A DNA stretch of 64,000 nucleotides from Echiichthys vipera (lineage: Eukaryota; Chordata; Actinopteri; Perciformes; Trachinidae). The position numbers were made by a program, and so were the translations under genes. Location of the stretch: assembly GCA_963691815.1 (NCBI GenBank), contig OY829657.1:9109475-9173474 (forward strand), written 5' to 3'. Numbering within the stretch: the stretch's first letter is position 1; each line of letters begins with the position of its first letter. Under the pieces are notes generated by a model. The model was given only the letters and a program-made list of their open reading frames with translations, was not told the origin of the DNA and ran no database searches. Shown one piece after another: positions 24,583 through 36,617 of this stretch.

Positions 24583-26633
24583 GTTGAGTTAATTTCTGTT
24601 CTGTTGATTGGAATCACAGCCACTCCAACCGTCTATGGCCCGGAGGCAAAATGAATATTCATACCAGTTTAGACCATGGTCATGAATATGTATGATGGTT
24701 AACACCAGATATGCTAATGAGCCAGCCAACCCAGATGGCTTCAGATCACGACATAATGATCACACACACACACAAGCATGCACAAACACACTCATGAAGA
24801 AACAAGCAAACACACACTGTGAAGGATTTCTCCCTAAAGGAAAAGACAACATGTCGCACATCAGAAAACCGACGTAGAGAAGGGGAAGTGTTCAGAGATG
24901 GGCGCAGAATTTTGTTTCCAAATACTTGAATGGGGAAATGATGTTGACATCATCAGAATAGGCCACTACCAAGACAAGTTTACTGAACAAGCACTCCCAT
25001 GTGGTGAAATCAGGTTACAGAAATAGTCATTTAATCCATGCATGTTTAACAAAGTCTGGTGTCGGTATTCAACTTTGGCTTATTGCAAGATTAAAGCTGG
25101 TCTTCGAGGATTGCTGCCACTGTTAGGTTGCCAATATCTTTCCCTTGTTCCTAAAGTGCAAGGTCAGCTGATAAAAACGATCAAATTAAAGAAGATTACT
25201 GCCGTATAAGCAAGGTAGATTAATGATAGTGCTGCCTACAGAAAACTCACATTGGGCCCCATTAAGAAACATTCTCGGGAATTTATCTTCATTTTCTGTT
25301 ACGGGAAAAATAAGAGAAGTCAATCCCAGATGCTGCAAATGTTCTTAACCCTCCAAATGTGCTCTTACCCTGAGTGATGAATCCCGCTTGATCATATTTT
25401 TTTTATTGGTATGGCCCCAAAAACACTATAAATGGACAGGTGTTGTGCTGTGTGCAAATCCGTATATGCTCAAAAAAAGACTAAGAAGAAAAAGAAATTC
25501 AACAGAGGTGAAATCAACGCACTGTTAAATAATACGTCAATACTATTCAATGCTGTGTCTCAAAACACTCTCCGCATTCAATAGTAAGGAAAGTATTGAA
25601 GCTTTAAAAAAGCAGATCTACAACTAGATTTTCATCCCAAGGCTGCACAAATGAAACAACGGAGAAGGAAATCAAAGTGCCAGTATGTGTTCAGTGACTT
25701 TTTTTCTGATCCGTGTGCATGTTGTTAATAAAAATAAAGAAAGAAATCCTATTTTGTGTGCCAAGGCCTGCCAAGGAAAATGCTGGTATCTAAACAACCT
25801 TATCCTGCATGGAATTCAAACTAGGCCAGAAGCCTATTGAAAGAGCTGGAAACAGATACTGCTATGCTGTCAATGTGAAATATCTCTTATGTTTTAAGAT
25901 GTTTTTCATGTTGTTTTTTTGTTTTGATGTAAAGTTTCAGACTTGCACTGTGTACAAGACCAATGTATTCTATCTCTCTACTGTTTTACTGAACACAGAT
26001 CTGTAACAGATTATAATAATTTCTCATTTTAAACAAAAACACACTCACACACAGATCGACTTTTGCATGGATTTCTTTCTCTCGTTGCCTGATTACCTTC
26101 TTGCACAGACAAATATGGAAAAAGTCCCTTGTTAGCAAATAGCTTAATACAACAAGACAAAAAGTCTACAGCCATGGTTGCAGCTAAGTGTGGCTGTACC
26201 TAGCAAAGCAGTACTTTGTGCTATCATAATTGTTCTTACACGCTCTCAATGACAATACTAGCATGCTGATGTTTCGGATGAGTAATGGTATAATGTTGAC
26301 CACATTCACAACTTATGCGTGTTAGCATGTAAACATTTTCGAAATGTGCCCACTAAATACATTGGGTTTTTTCCTTTCCATTCTTTTTAATCCTAATGAT
26401 CATACACAGTCCACAGCCCCCCCACCCCCCAAACACACAGACACATACACACATACACACACAATCACACACACAAACAAACCCTGCCTGGATACTGTAG
26501 GAACAATCAGATATTTCCTTTGAGCCAAAGCCTTGCTAATAAGCTTATCGCACCACATTCTGCATGTGTGCATACGTGTGGTCTTGTGCATGCCTGTTAA
26601 CGTGCTATGACACATCTAACACGACCACACGAC
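24583..26633. other. Non-coding, no gene seen
   Basis: AT-rich DNA with short chance frames. A C-rich run followed by CA repeats lies at about 26417-26478. Confidence 0.45.
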
Positions 26634-26699
26634 CACACACACACACACACGCACACAGGCACACACGCACACACGCACACACACACACACACGCACACG

Positions 26700-26757
<58 letters not shown>
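26634..26757. repeat. (CA)n microsatellite
   Basis: CA repeat with several CG and AGG interruptions in the left half and a clean right half. Confidence 0.95.
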
Positions 26758-26760
<3 letters not shown>

Positions 26761-27548
26761 CTGTGTTCTGATGCAGGATTAAGGCCAACTAGCCTGTTGT
26801 CTGTAAGCTCGACATCACCTGAGATCACACACTGTGTCAGTTCTCTCAGTTGCGATTGCATGCCTTAGTCTTTCATGTAGCAAATGATGCAACTTCAAAT
26901 TACTTAAAGAATATGTGATACACATTCCTGTCCGTGAAAGTAGCAACACTGCTCTTACAGCAGAGCTAAATCCAGTGAAAGTAATCTGAAATGCTAAAAG
27001 ACGTTTTGCTATGTGCCATAACGTGCCTTGTTAAAACAGCCAGGATGAGGTCATGCTGAGTGGCATAGCTCAACTGGGTCACAGGCTGTGACTCACAGCA
27101 TGTTGCAATATACCTGGACTCAGTAAATCCCACACGTTCATCACTGAGGTCTCTCTGACATGGGCTGCTGTGCATTTCTGCAACTGCAGATTAAACCCAA
27201 TATAAACTGGAGAGCAAAAGAAATGCACTGCTAGTTTTTAATGTATTGGTGATGGCCTCGTATGGGCTAAATGTCCTTTTAATAGATGATAGTTCAATCC
27301 AGATGTTGTATTCAAACATCCAGATGTTTGAATATCACAAGAACAAGCTAGTGTCCCTTCCTCTGAAATAACCTCCCTGCTGACATCAGTCTGACTCTGT
27401 GAATCCAAACTTCAAACTCATCATTTTGCCTAAACTTTAAATCAGTGACTTATTATTTGTGTATCGGAGAGAAGCACACATCTAAATCGGTAAATAATTT
27501 GTAATTTAAATTATTAGATGAATGTAGTGGAGTAGAAGTATAAAGTAG
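26758..27548. other. Non-coding, no gene seen
   Basis: No recognisable element beyond a small direct repeat of CAGATGTT around 27300-27325. Confidence 0.45.
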
Positions 27549-27850
27549 CATGAAAAAAAGAAGAAGAAGAAGAAGAAGAAGAAGAAGAAGAAGAAGAAGA
27601 AGAAGAAGAAGAAGAAGAAGAAGAAGAAGAAGAAGAAAAAAGAAGAAATACACACACATGCACAAACAGGACCTATATACATGCAATTAATGGAGAGATG
27701 TTAGAGCGAGGGGGCTGCCAGTGACCAGCGCCCCGAGCAGTTGGGTTCGGTGCCTTGCTCAACAGCACCTCGGGAGTACCCAGGAGATGAACTGGCACCT
27801 CTCCAGCCACCAGTCCACGCTCCATTCATGGTCCACACAGGGACTCGAAA
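27549..27850 (-). mobile_element. SINE with expanded (GAA)n/(TTC)n tail, 5'-truncated
   Basis: On the minus strand the body matches the plus-strand copy at 36338-36550, through GTGGACCATGAAT, CTGGTGGCTGGA, TTGAGCAAGGCACC and CATCTCTCCATTAATTGCATG. The copy begins in the T-loop of its tRNA-like head (TTCGAGTCC, at 27849) and lacks everything 5' of it. The 3' tail has expanded to about 26 AAG units at 27558-27637 (plus-strand reading), against about six CTT units in the other copy. Confidence 0.75.
27558..27637. repeat. (AAG)n microsatellite derived from a SINE tail
   Basis: About 26 perfect AAG units at the 3' end of the minus-strand SINE. GAA/TTC tracts of this type can adopt triplex structures. 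Confidence 0.9.
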
Positions 27851-30800
27851 GATAAATATACCATGATATAATGCTGTTACCGTCTATGCTTCAAATTATA
27901 CGGTAATATAAGTTTTAGACCATGGAATACAACCCTAACAGGTACTGTAAAATGGTTGTCTTACTTTGCCTGGTCCATCCCTTGTAAATGTGCCGAGTCA
28001 TGCTTTCACATTAGTTCGCAGCTGCGGTAATGCTGTACATCCTTTTATCGGCCCACTTGCTGGGCTGTGTGTGTGTGCCTGTGTGCAGATACTTGCCTAC
28101 GTAAGTAGATGTTTTGTGTGCATGCTGTACTTGGTATCTGCAGTCCACGGGAGCTCACAAAGAAGCTCTCGCCGTGTGTTAAAGTGCGTTTATGTTTTAT
28201 GAATCCACACTGTACTACTCTCTGCATCTTATCCATTAATCATGGCATACTCAACCGTTTTTGCCCAGCTACATACAGTGCACTGCTGATGCTGTTAGAT
28301 AAGCAGATTGTAAGTCATGATATCAGGCTTAAAGGGACACCCCGCCAACATTCAACCTTAAGCTTATCGTTCTGATGTGGCGAAAAGACTTGAATGTCTG
28401 TATCTGTGTTTTCCCCAACCCCCCTTTGTCGTCCTGATTGCCTGAACAACTGTCTGCATTTACTTATTTTTAGTTGGCATTCAAGAGAAATGAAACACTT
28501 TGTTTGCACGGTAGCAGAGGGAGGCTAATGTAGCTCAAAGACAATAGTGGGTACTAATGTAGAGCATATGGACAAAAGCCAATATTTTGCTTTATAGAAA
28601 CGTCAGCTCATTAGTAGGGACAGACATCCTCTAATAGATATAGATAGGCACACTCACACACACACACACACACACGCACACACAAACCACACACACAGAC
28701 ACACACCCACACACACACGGTGTTCCATTAGCGTATTTCACTAAATTACAGAAGGGGATTGAAGAGAAATAATCTGGTGTTTGTAATCATTTGAATGGGA
28801 AATACTTCATTATATTTATAAAATACAATCAATGCGTTAACAGTTTATCACAGTAACAGTAACGCATTATACACTCAAGCCCATTAAGGACTTATTACAA
28901 TGACAGGTGACTAATTCTAATTTCTTCTCCTGCACTTTTTACTGCTGTTGCAAGTATACTTCTGACAGAGGACTGTTCCATTATTATCAGCTCATAAACC
29001 CAAATGGTCTCACTCATTACCGGACCCCAACAGTTGAGTCTGCTGCAGCCGATTGCTCTCTACTTAAAAAATGTTTGAGCTCATTTCCTCCTAAATTTAA
29101 AGTGGCGATGATCTTATTAATTAGTTGATGTCATAGGCTAAAAGATCATTAGAAATTCAGTGATTTTGAAAAAAAAAAAACAGAAGGCCAAAGGGTACCT
29201 TTAAGTCTTAATTTTCAAATGCACACATTTTATTTAATCGATATACTGTAGCAACCTACTTCAAACTATAATCATCAGCTTAAATTGATTTAAAAGACCA
29301 GTGTAGTCTAATCTAAAACAGGTCAAAGATCACACTCCCATTTATTGTATACCACATGAAGCAGATGCATATACAGTATTTGCTGTTATCTGGCTATGCA
29401 GGACAAAGGGATGAAATGTAGGATGGATTAATGAACACACTTAGGGAGCCCCTTAGCACAGCCTGTGATACGTGATATAGTTGATGCATATGACTATAAT
29501 ATGACTATTAACAGTTGTTGATGGAAAGTGAAACTGCATCTCAAGAACGTCTTTACTTTCAAGATATTACCAAAGAGGACATGATATATTTCTATGTCTG
29601 AGGGTGTGATAGGTAGAACTTTAGCTCAGGGACTCATATCATAGGGTTTGACAGTAATAGTCCCAGAAACAAATAGGATTCGCAAGGAAACCGTTGCCAC
29701 CAGCATCATTACAGTCAAGTTGTTTCAAGTGCCGGCATTCAGTGTCTGCATGAATGTACTTCATCTCCGGACCCACCCACAGTCTGTTACTTTGATATCA
29801 CATTATATTTTCTGAAGGTATGTTGCAGCACTTATTTCTTATCGAATTCAGCCTCAAACAAACAGCTCAGTTTCACTCCTGTTCAATCTCACTGTTCTGT
29901 CCCCCAGGAGTGGGTCTTTTTTTATTCAGAAATTATTAACTTGGTTGCTCAGTATCACAAGAGTATCCCCTGGATTCCATGAATTCACTGGCAACTGCCT
30001 CAAACCATATCTATATCCTTCAGCCAAAGATATCAAGCCATCAGATTTTGGAGTGTTTGTTGGTGAGTAGCAGCTTGCTGAGAGCAGGATAATGCCAAGT
30101 ATAAAATAAAAACAAATTGTCCCAACAGCTAGGATTAGCTGGCTGCCTTTTATAGTATTTTGTGTAGAGCTAGCTAAGTGGGATGCAGTGATTTGGAAGA
30201 GACCCTTGCTTGTAAAGCACCGTAACTAGCCAGAGCAAATAGCCTAAGCAAAAACACCATAAAACAATGTTATTGATTTTAAAATCGGCAATTAAAACTG
30301 AATCAAAACAACACAACGGTGCCCAATACCTAGGAATGTAAACATATCATACTGTATATCTATTTAAATCAGAATTTAGTGACATACTGTAAGTCATAAT
30401 AGTAATTATAAATGTAAGTGAAGGACTATCTCCTAATTAAGATAAACAAAAAAAAACAACTCCACAATGTAGTGAACATGGACAGGGTCATGGCTTTATT
30501 GACGTACTGTCAGAAATGTCAGAAAAGAAGAAGAAAATCCACAAATCCATTATTAATATAAGGATTGGTGGTTGATCAGTATGTGTATTGATGAACAGCT
30601 ATAACATGAAGGGGAAAACCACGATTCAAAGACCCTGATCTGTCACGTTTTAAGCTAAAAAAGAAAAAAGAAAAAAATGAAATAGTGAATAATAAATAGT
30701 TTGTGTGAACTCTAACAAGGATTCCATATATTTCCCTTTTAACATGCAATATCCTAGCTGCTAATATGATGATTCAGTGACACACCCAGTATCTCATACA

Positions 30801-31754
30801 GGGAGGGCAGAGGCAACACATATAGTGGTGAAATAAAAGGTCTACGCATCACAAAGCGTCACACCCTGCTCAAGATTTTAATAAAATTCCAAAATAATTG
30901 ACGAAAGAAACCCCACATGCCACCACTGTAACCTCTTCAGTTTGGATCATTAGACTTAAAGACTTTCTGAGAGGAAATGAGGTCTACTGAATGGCAGCCC
31001 ATACAGTGCTGAACCAGAAAAAGTACCCGTAGATAGTGCATTCTGTGTAGCGTTAATCTCTGTGTGTGAACAGATGGCATGCGCTAACAAGCTAGGCTAA
31101 ATGTAGCTATTGTTGGCATGTACCAAAACTGATCTCTGACTTCCTGATCCCAAGCCTCTTAATTAAATGCACCATTTAATCTATTCAGTTTTCGGTCCCT
31201 CTGCTGCTCCACAAAACACTAGGGATGACCTGCTCATTCTGGTGATTAGAACACCACACTATTGGATCAATTAGATCGACAGAGAGCCTCCCATTAACAG
31301 CTAGTGATATTAAGAAATTATCCCAATTGTGACCAATTCTAAAATTACGGTTTACGATGACTATCAACAATAGGGAATCATCCTTGTCATATTTCACTCT
31401 GTTGTCAAAACTATTACCTCCCAACAAACATTGGCAACACATCCATATTGCTGGGTTATTTTTTTTTTTACCCCTAATTAGGTTCAACATTGAGTTAAAC
31501 CTTGAGTTAACTCTGTATAGTAAACAGATTGAGAATGTGTATTAAATCAAGAGCCTTAGATTACATAATCAATACAAAAGATTGTTAGATCCTGAGGCAG
31601 TTGGCAACATGACTGACCAGAAGTCTCAAAATGCCCTACAACCAATCACATTTCAAAGAGATCTATTATAATACGTATAAATGGCTAGTCATGATTTTGC
31701 TACTCAGTGATCACACTGTGTCATTGTCTGTGATCCTGAACTGGGCTCACCAGC
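27851..31754. other. Non-coding with one interrupted (CA)n array
   Basis: It contains interrupted (CA)n at 28649-28718. A TTAAAGGGACACCCC motif near 28329 looks like one end of a MITE, but no partner end was found. No gene recognised. Confidence 0.4.
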
Positions 31755-31760
31755 ATACTG

Positions 31761-32390
31761 AGCTGTCCACGGTCCTGAAATCTCTATAAGCAGCAGCTCC
31801 TGAGCCGGCCCTCAAATGTCTACATAAAGTTTTATCTGCATACTGTAGCTTTCCATGACCCTGACATGTCTACTTCAAGCTTTAACTGCATATTGAGCTG
31901 TCCATGACCCTGAAATGTCTACTTCAAGCTATACATGCATGCATACTCTAGCTGTCCGTGGTCCTGAACAGTCTATTTCACGCTATACCTGCACACCGTA
32001 GCTGTCCATGGTCCTGAAATGCCTACTCCAAGCTGTAACTGCATATTGAGCTGTCCATGGTCCTGAAATGTCTACTTCAAGCTATACATGCATGCATACT
32101 CTAGCTGTCCATGGTCCTGAATGGTCTATTTCACGCTATACCTGCACACCGTAGCTGTCCTTGGTCCTGAAAAGTCTACTTCAAGCTATACAGGCATACA
32201 CTAGCTGTCCGTGGTCCTGGACGGTCTATGTCATGCTATACCTGCACACTGTAGCTGTCCATGGTCCTGAAATACCTACTTTAAGCTGTAACTGCATATT
32301 GAGCTGTCCATGGTCCTGAAATGTCTACTTCATGCTATACCTGCACACTGTAGCTGTCCTGGTCCTGAAAATTCTACTTCTTACGATGTA
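31761..32390. repeat. Minisatellite, ~50-bp monomers in ~153-bp higher-order units
   Basis: The anchor AGCTGTCC or AGCTTTCC starts at 31761, 31847, 31896, 31950, 32000, 32049, 32103, 32153, 32203, 32253, 32302 and 32352. From 31896 on the spacings are 49-54 bp, and equivalent monomers recur at 153 bp (31896 to 32049, 31950 to 32103, 32000 to 32153) and later at about 149-154 bp. Three monomer types alternate: one with TGCATATTG before the anchor, one with GCATACTCT and one with CTGCACACCG. The 5' end is more diverged. Confidence 0.85.
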
Positions 32391-35245
32391 TCTTCCTTGA
32401 ACTTGATCTTCACTGTATTTGTTCTCTTCTAATTTATAGGCTTGTCTCTACTGACGCAGTGACCCATTTCCAATGGGATAATTTAAGTTTCTTCATTTAT
32501 TGTCCATAATCTCCATGTCCTGTGAAGGGATTATATTTAGATATTTAGATTTAATGCCGACATGGCAAATTTATACGTATTGTGTTTCAATGGCTATAGT
32601 GAATCAGATCATTTAAAAGATCAGCCATATAATATTACTCTTTTCTCACTGTCTAAATGTTACAAACATAACGACCACAGTTGTAAGTCTAAAGAAGGCA
32701 AGGGTGATCATCTCCCTTTATTGTTTGTATCCCTTATTTAACCTTACAAGTTGAGAATGCAACATTATTTATGGAAATGGCCTGGGGAAGTATTATCCAA
32801 AGAGATAAAAACACACACATAAACTGCACATACTAAATCCCACCTAAAAGTGGCACATATGCCGTTTTGGAAATGTCTATATAATATCTCATGAAAATAG
32901 TCTTATGTACATGATGATTTTAAAAGTGTTGGCTTATAATGGTCTACCTGAAAGTATTATGACTGAAAGGCCACTGGGCTGCAGAGTGATTATCCACAAC
33001 TTTTTACCTCATTACCCAGATCTGTGTTGATGATACATACTCTGTCTTTTAGTGTAGCCCTGTTGTCATAAAACAAGCAACTTGAGAGATAAAAATATAA
33101 ATGCTAAACTGACATCATATCAATCACAACAGACATGTTGGCTTAGCACAACATACAAATGCAGCTCTGTAGGAAACACAAACCGCACACAATGTCAGCA
33201 TACTTTTCTATCAGAGGTTGAGGACTCACGGTCATCTACAGTTGCAAGGAGTCTGTCAGCTGTTCTGCAGGATGAAAAAGGCAAGGATTCATAAGGTAAA
33301 TGCTAACTTGGAGTCCATGAAGTGTTGTTGATCCGGCTGCATTTACACCAAACATCACATTCAATGTATTGTAGTTCACATAATGTTACATCAATGCGTA
33401 AGATAGAAGTTTTAAATGTGTGTGCCCCAGTCTGGTCTGTCTACAAAGGGAATTTCACAATCTTTTCAAATGGCAATACTACAAAGCATCTCTCTGAGTT
33501 TCTAAAAAGCAGCACTGATGTTTCACACATTTTACCCTTGGGATTTATTTTTTCCAGAAAGAGCTACTGTGCTGTTGGATTGAGTAATCCAAAGCAGTGC
33601 GTTATGCAGTATTGTATATTGAGTGCCATGTCTGGTGGCAGAATCCCCCGGTGACAACTATGTTGCAATATTTATAATTAGTGCTGTGATGACAGTGAAA
33701 TTGTGTCCTGTAAAGGCTTGCATCAGAATTCCTCTCAATGTAGAGATGCTGAGATGACTCATGCACTCACACTCTCACACTCTCTCTAACACTGCCATAC
33801 ACAGAGTTATAACAGGCATTATGTTGAAGCGGTTCTCCTTATAAATGCAATGCACATACCTTGTACATGAGCAGAACTGGGATTTAATCATGGTGAAGTT
33901 ACAGTGAGGACGAAACAAATATGAAACCTAATCCTGCGGTACACATGCTATTAAAAGTCCACTGACCATAAAAGCCGCTCTTTGACCTGCAGCAGAAAAA
34001 GTGAAATTGTCTGTGACATGATGTAACAACCACTGAAATCATTTGAAATCATTCGGGCTAATGAGGGCACCGCAGCCTTTCTCCATAAAAGAAATAAAGG
34101 AAGAAAATATGGATTTAATACTTATTGAGTTGTTAAAAAGACATAGTGTAAGGATTACCTGCTGTCTCACTCATGAGCTTTACAATAATATATAGAAAAA
34201 TCATTTATAACATCAATGTGAAGTTAGTATTATTACTTATTGCATTTTTTCTTGGAACTGTGTTTTTTTCCAACCTGACGGATGGGGTCTGTGATGATTA
34301 GCGAGATAGGGGAGCAGAGAATAAAACATCTTTCTGCAAGGAAAAAAAGAGATTTATTTTTGTCAGACTTTAATTTTTCTTGTTGTCGTTAATATCTGGG
34401 CCATTTCACCTCTTCAAACCTCTCGGAAGTATAATAATAAAACAGTCAAAAGGAGTCATCACCCCAGATATAATAGTGTGTTCATTTCTGCCTTCATGCT
34501 ACTTTCAGTATCCTGTTAAAATTATTCTCCACATCATCTTATTGAGCAAATTGAACACTGAACTAAACACAAAAGGCACCCTTAATAAGAAATAATATAT
34601 ATATATACTGTATAAAGTTACATTAAAAAGTGCCTTTTCTACTGCTACTCTCTTTCATCTACGTCAAACATCCCTGAGTGTCTTTCACAGTCTGTTAATT
34701 GTGCGAGTTGATATCACGAGGATGATAAAAAAAGTAAATTATTTTGCAGCCCTAATCCGAAGTAGATATGGTTTTGTTTTGAGAGGTCATAAGCCAAAGA
34801 TTCTCATTTATGTCTTATTTCTTGTTAAGCAGACAGATGTTGACATGGCCGTATAGTTGATTCATGCTTGTCAATTACCATAATGTATAGTTTAGTAATG
34901 GATTGTAGGAAACGAGCCAGAAGCCTGTCTGTATTGTTTCACGTTCACCCACAGTTATCTGCCCTGAACACAGCTCATTATCACCCAATGTTTCCCACAT
35001 CTGTCGTGTGACCAACCTGTCGTGCTCACATCCCCATACACACACACACAGACACACAAGCATCCTCCCCGCTGGCCTCCTAAAGCAGGATCTAGTGTCA
35101 GACACGTCACGGCTGATTTTGAAGCAGCAGGTGTGCGAAATGGAGTGTAGGGGTATTGTGTGTGCATGTATTTAACACATTTTATGAATATGACTTTGCT
35201 GCAGTTATACAACAGGAGAGCATATCCAAGAAAAGGCTACAAAAT

Positions 35246-35248
<3 letters not shown>
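32391..35248. other. Non-coding, possible conserved elements
   Basis: Around 33950-34110 the sequence is less AT-rich and without simple repeats, and it reads like conserved non-coding DNA. This is an impression only. A GGGCTGCA-type hAT end occurs reversed near 34745. No gene recognised. Confidence 0.35.
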
Positions 35249-35308
<60 letters not shown>

Positions 35309-35309
35309 C
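35249..35309. repeat. (AAC)n microsatellite
   Basis: About 20 perfect AAC units. Confidence 0.95.
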
Positions 35310-35518
35310 TTACAAATCTATTCTAATGTAATTAATGACTGTATATTGGATCTAAAGCAGGGACTTAACTACAGTTACCAGCCAGTTAAAGACTAATCCT
35401 GCCTTGGCAAAGAATGAAGGCTATTTATTTAGATTTATTTACTGTGTTTAATTAGTGGTACCAACACCGTATAGTGGAACTAATTTCTGTATGTCAGTAT
35501 GTCTTCACTATATCAACA

Positions 35519-35760
35519 AACACAGGACTCTCATCGAGGAGGCCGTTTTCGTGAAAACCAAAAGTCATCGCTGATTTTTTTTTAAATGTAACTTCATTAG
35601 TCCGTAACCATGTCTCAGACATAACCACATCAATGACCTACATCTGTAACAAACAGCTAACCCCAACCATCATTGTTTTATACTTTTACCCAAGTCGTTT
35701 GGTGTCCTAAATTTAACAAATTAGTTCTGTTTCACAACATATACCATGTGTTTAAAACTG
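35519..35760 (-). repeat. GGTTAGG-bearing interspersed repeat, copy 1
   Basis: It contains ACACAGGACTCTCATC and TAACCCCAACCATCATTGTTTTATA. These match the copies near 55365 and 58381, where ACACAGGACTTT is followed by CCTAACCCT and CCTAACCATCACC. The shared order suggests one interspersed family whose minus strand carries GGTTAGG. The class is unknown. Confidence 0.45.
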
Positions 35761-36221
35761 AACGGTCATGTGTTTAAATGTGTTTAAAACTGCCACCATT
35801 TGACCTTTTTAAAATGTTAAATTGAACGCTCATAGGCATAGTTTTGGGAGTCACTGGCAAACAAACTAGTCCGTTGTTTAGATGCAGCGACATGGTGAAC
35901 AAATTAAAATATCAATGTTATTTATATCTTTGTTATTGCAAATGCCTTTTAAGTACAAAAAATAGTATTTTGGTAGTTGAATGTGATGGAAGAAATATGA
36001 CTGTCAATGAAGTCAAAAGAGAGTGTGAAGAAAACTTCCATTGTTGTATTTTACCTGCTAACTTTTGGAACGTTGTTTTTGAGTTATACAGGGTTAACAG
36101 AAATGTAGGCTGGGGCGAGACATTACCTGTTAATATCTGATCAGTGAAAGTTTAAAATTAACTCTGAATTTAAAGTTTAGGTTATATGGTGGACTCACTG
36201 CTGGAAAGATTAATTGAATAT
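35761..36221. other. Non-coding, no gene seen
   Basis: An open frame at 35844-36140 (98 codons) has no recognisable domain, and no splice or promoter context is visible. Confidence 0.4.
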
Positions 36222-36278
36222 GCCTGGCTAGCTCAGTCGGTAGAGCATGAGACTCTTAATCTCAGGGTCGTGGGTTCG
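36222..36278 (+). pseudogene. tRNA-Lys(CUU) 5' portion, positions 1-57
   Basis: The 57 nt fold as acceptor 5' strand (GCCTGGC), TA, D arm, anticodon arm TGAGA-CTCTTAA-TCTCA with anticodon CTT at 36255-36257, variable region, T stem 5' strand GTGGG and TTCG. From memory it differs from vertebrate tRNA-Lys(CUU) at one position (T for C at position 4). It stops exactly after G57, so the T-loop A58, the T-stem 3' strand and the acceptor 3' strand are missing. It cannot be a functional tRNA gene. It is fused directly to the SINE that follows. Confidence 0.85.
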
Positions 36279-36617
36279 TTTTGAGGCGGCAGTAGCTCTA
36301 GACCTCAGTCCATAAGTGACCTGGCTGGGAACCGGAGGGTCGCCAGTTTGAGTCCCTGCGTGGACCATGAATTGAGTGTGGACTGGTGGCTGGAAAGTTG
36401 CCAGTTCATCTCCTGGGCACTGCCGAGATGCTGTTGAGCAAGGCACCAAACCCCCCCAACTTCTCGGGGCGGCCCCCTCGCTCTAACATCTCTCCATTAA
36501 TTGCATGTAAATGGATCCTGTCTGTGCATATGTGTGTATTTCGGGCCTTAGTGTGTAACATGAATAATAATAATAGAGTGCGGGACTAATAAAGGAATTC
36601 TTCTTCTTCTTCTTCTT
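36279..36617 (+). mobile_element. tRNA-derived SINE with (CTT)n tail, fused to tRNA-Lys
   Basis: The head begins GAGGCGGCAGTAGCTC and contains a box-B-like AGTTTGAGTCCC. It is followed by the same body as the 27549-27850 copy, then AATAATAATAATA, ACTAATAAAGGAA and about six CTT units. The box A region carries an extra CTAGACC relative to the form I recall. The first 57 bases upstream come from tRNA-Lys, so the whole 36222-36617 block looks like one chimeric retroelement. I did not find a clear target duplication. Confidence 0.7.

Noticed and set aside
24119..24592. Plus-strand open frame of 157 codons as a gene
   Set aside because: Its first part is antisense SINE sequence; only the last 144 bp look exon-like and are reported separately.
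31761..32390. CRISPR-like array
   Set aside because: Repeats and intervals are both related and contiguous, in a vertebrate-type sequence; this is a minisatellite.
36222..36294. Functional tRNA-Lys gene
   Set aside because: The 3' strand of the T arm and acceptor are absent and replaced by SINE sequence.
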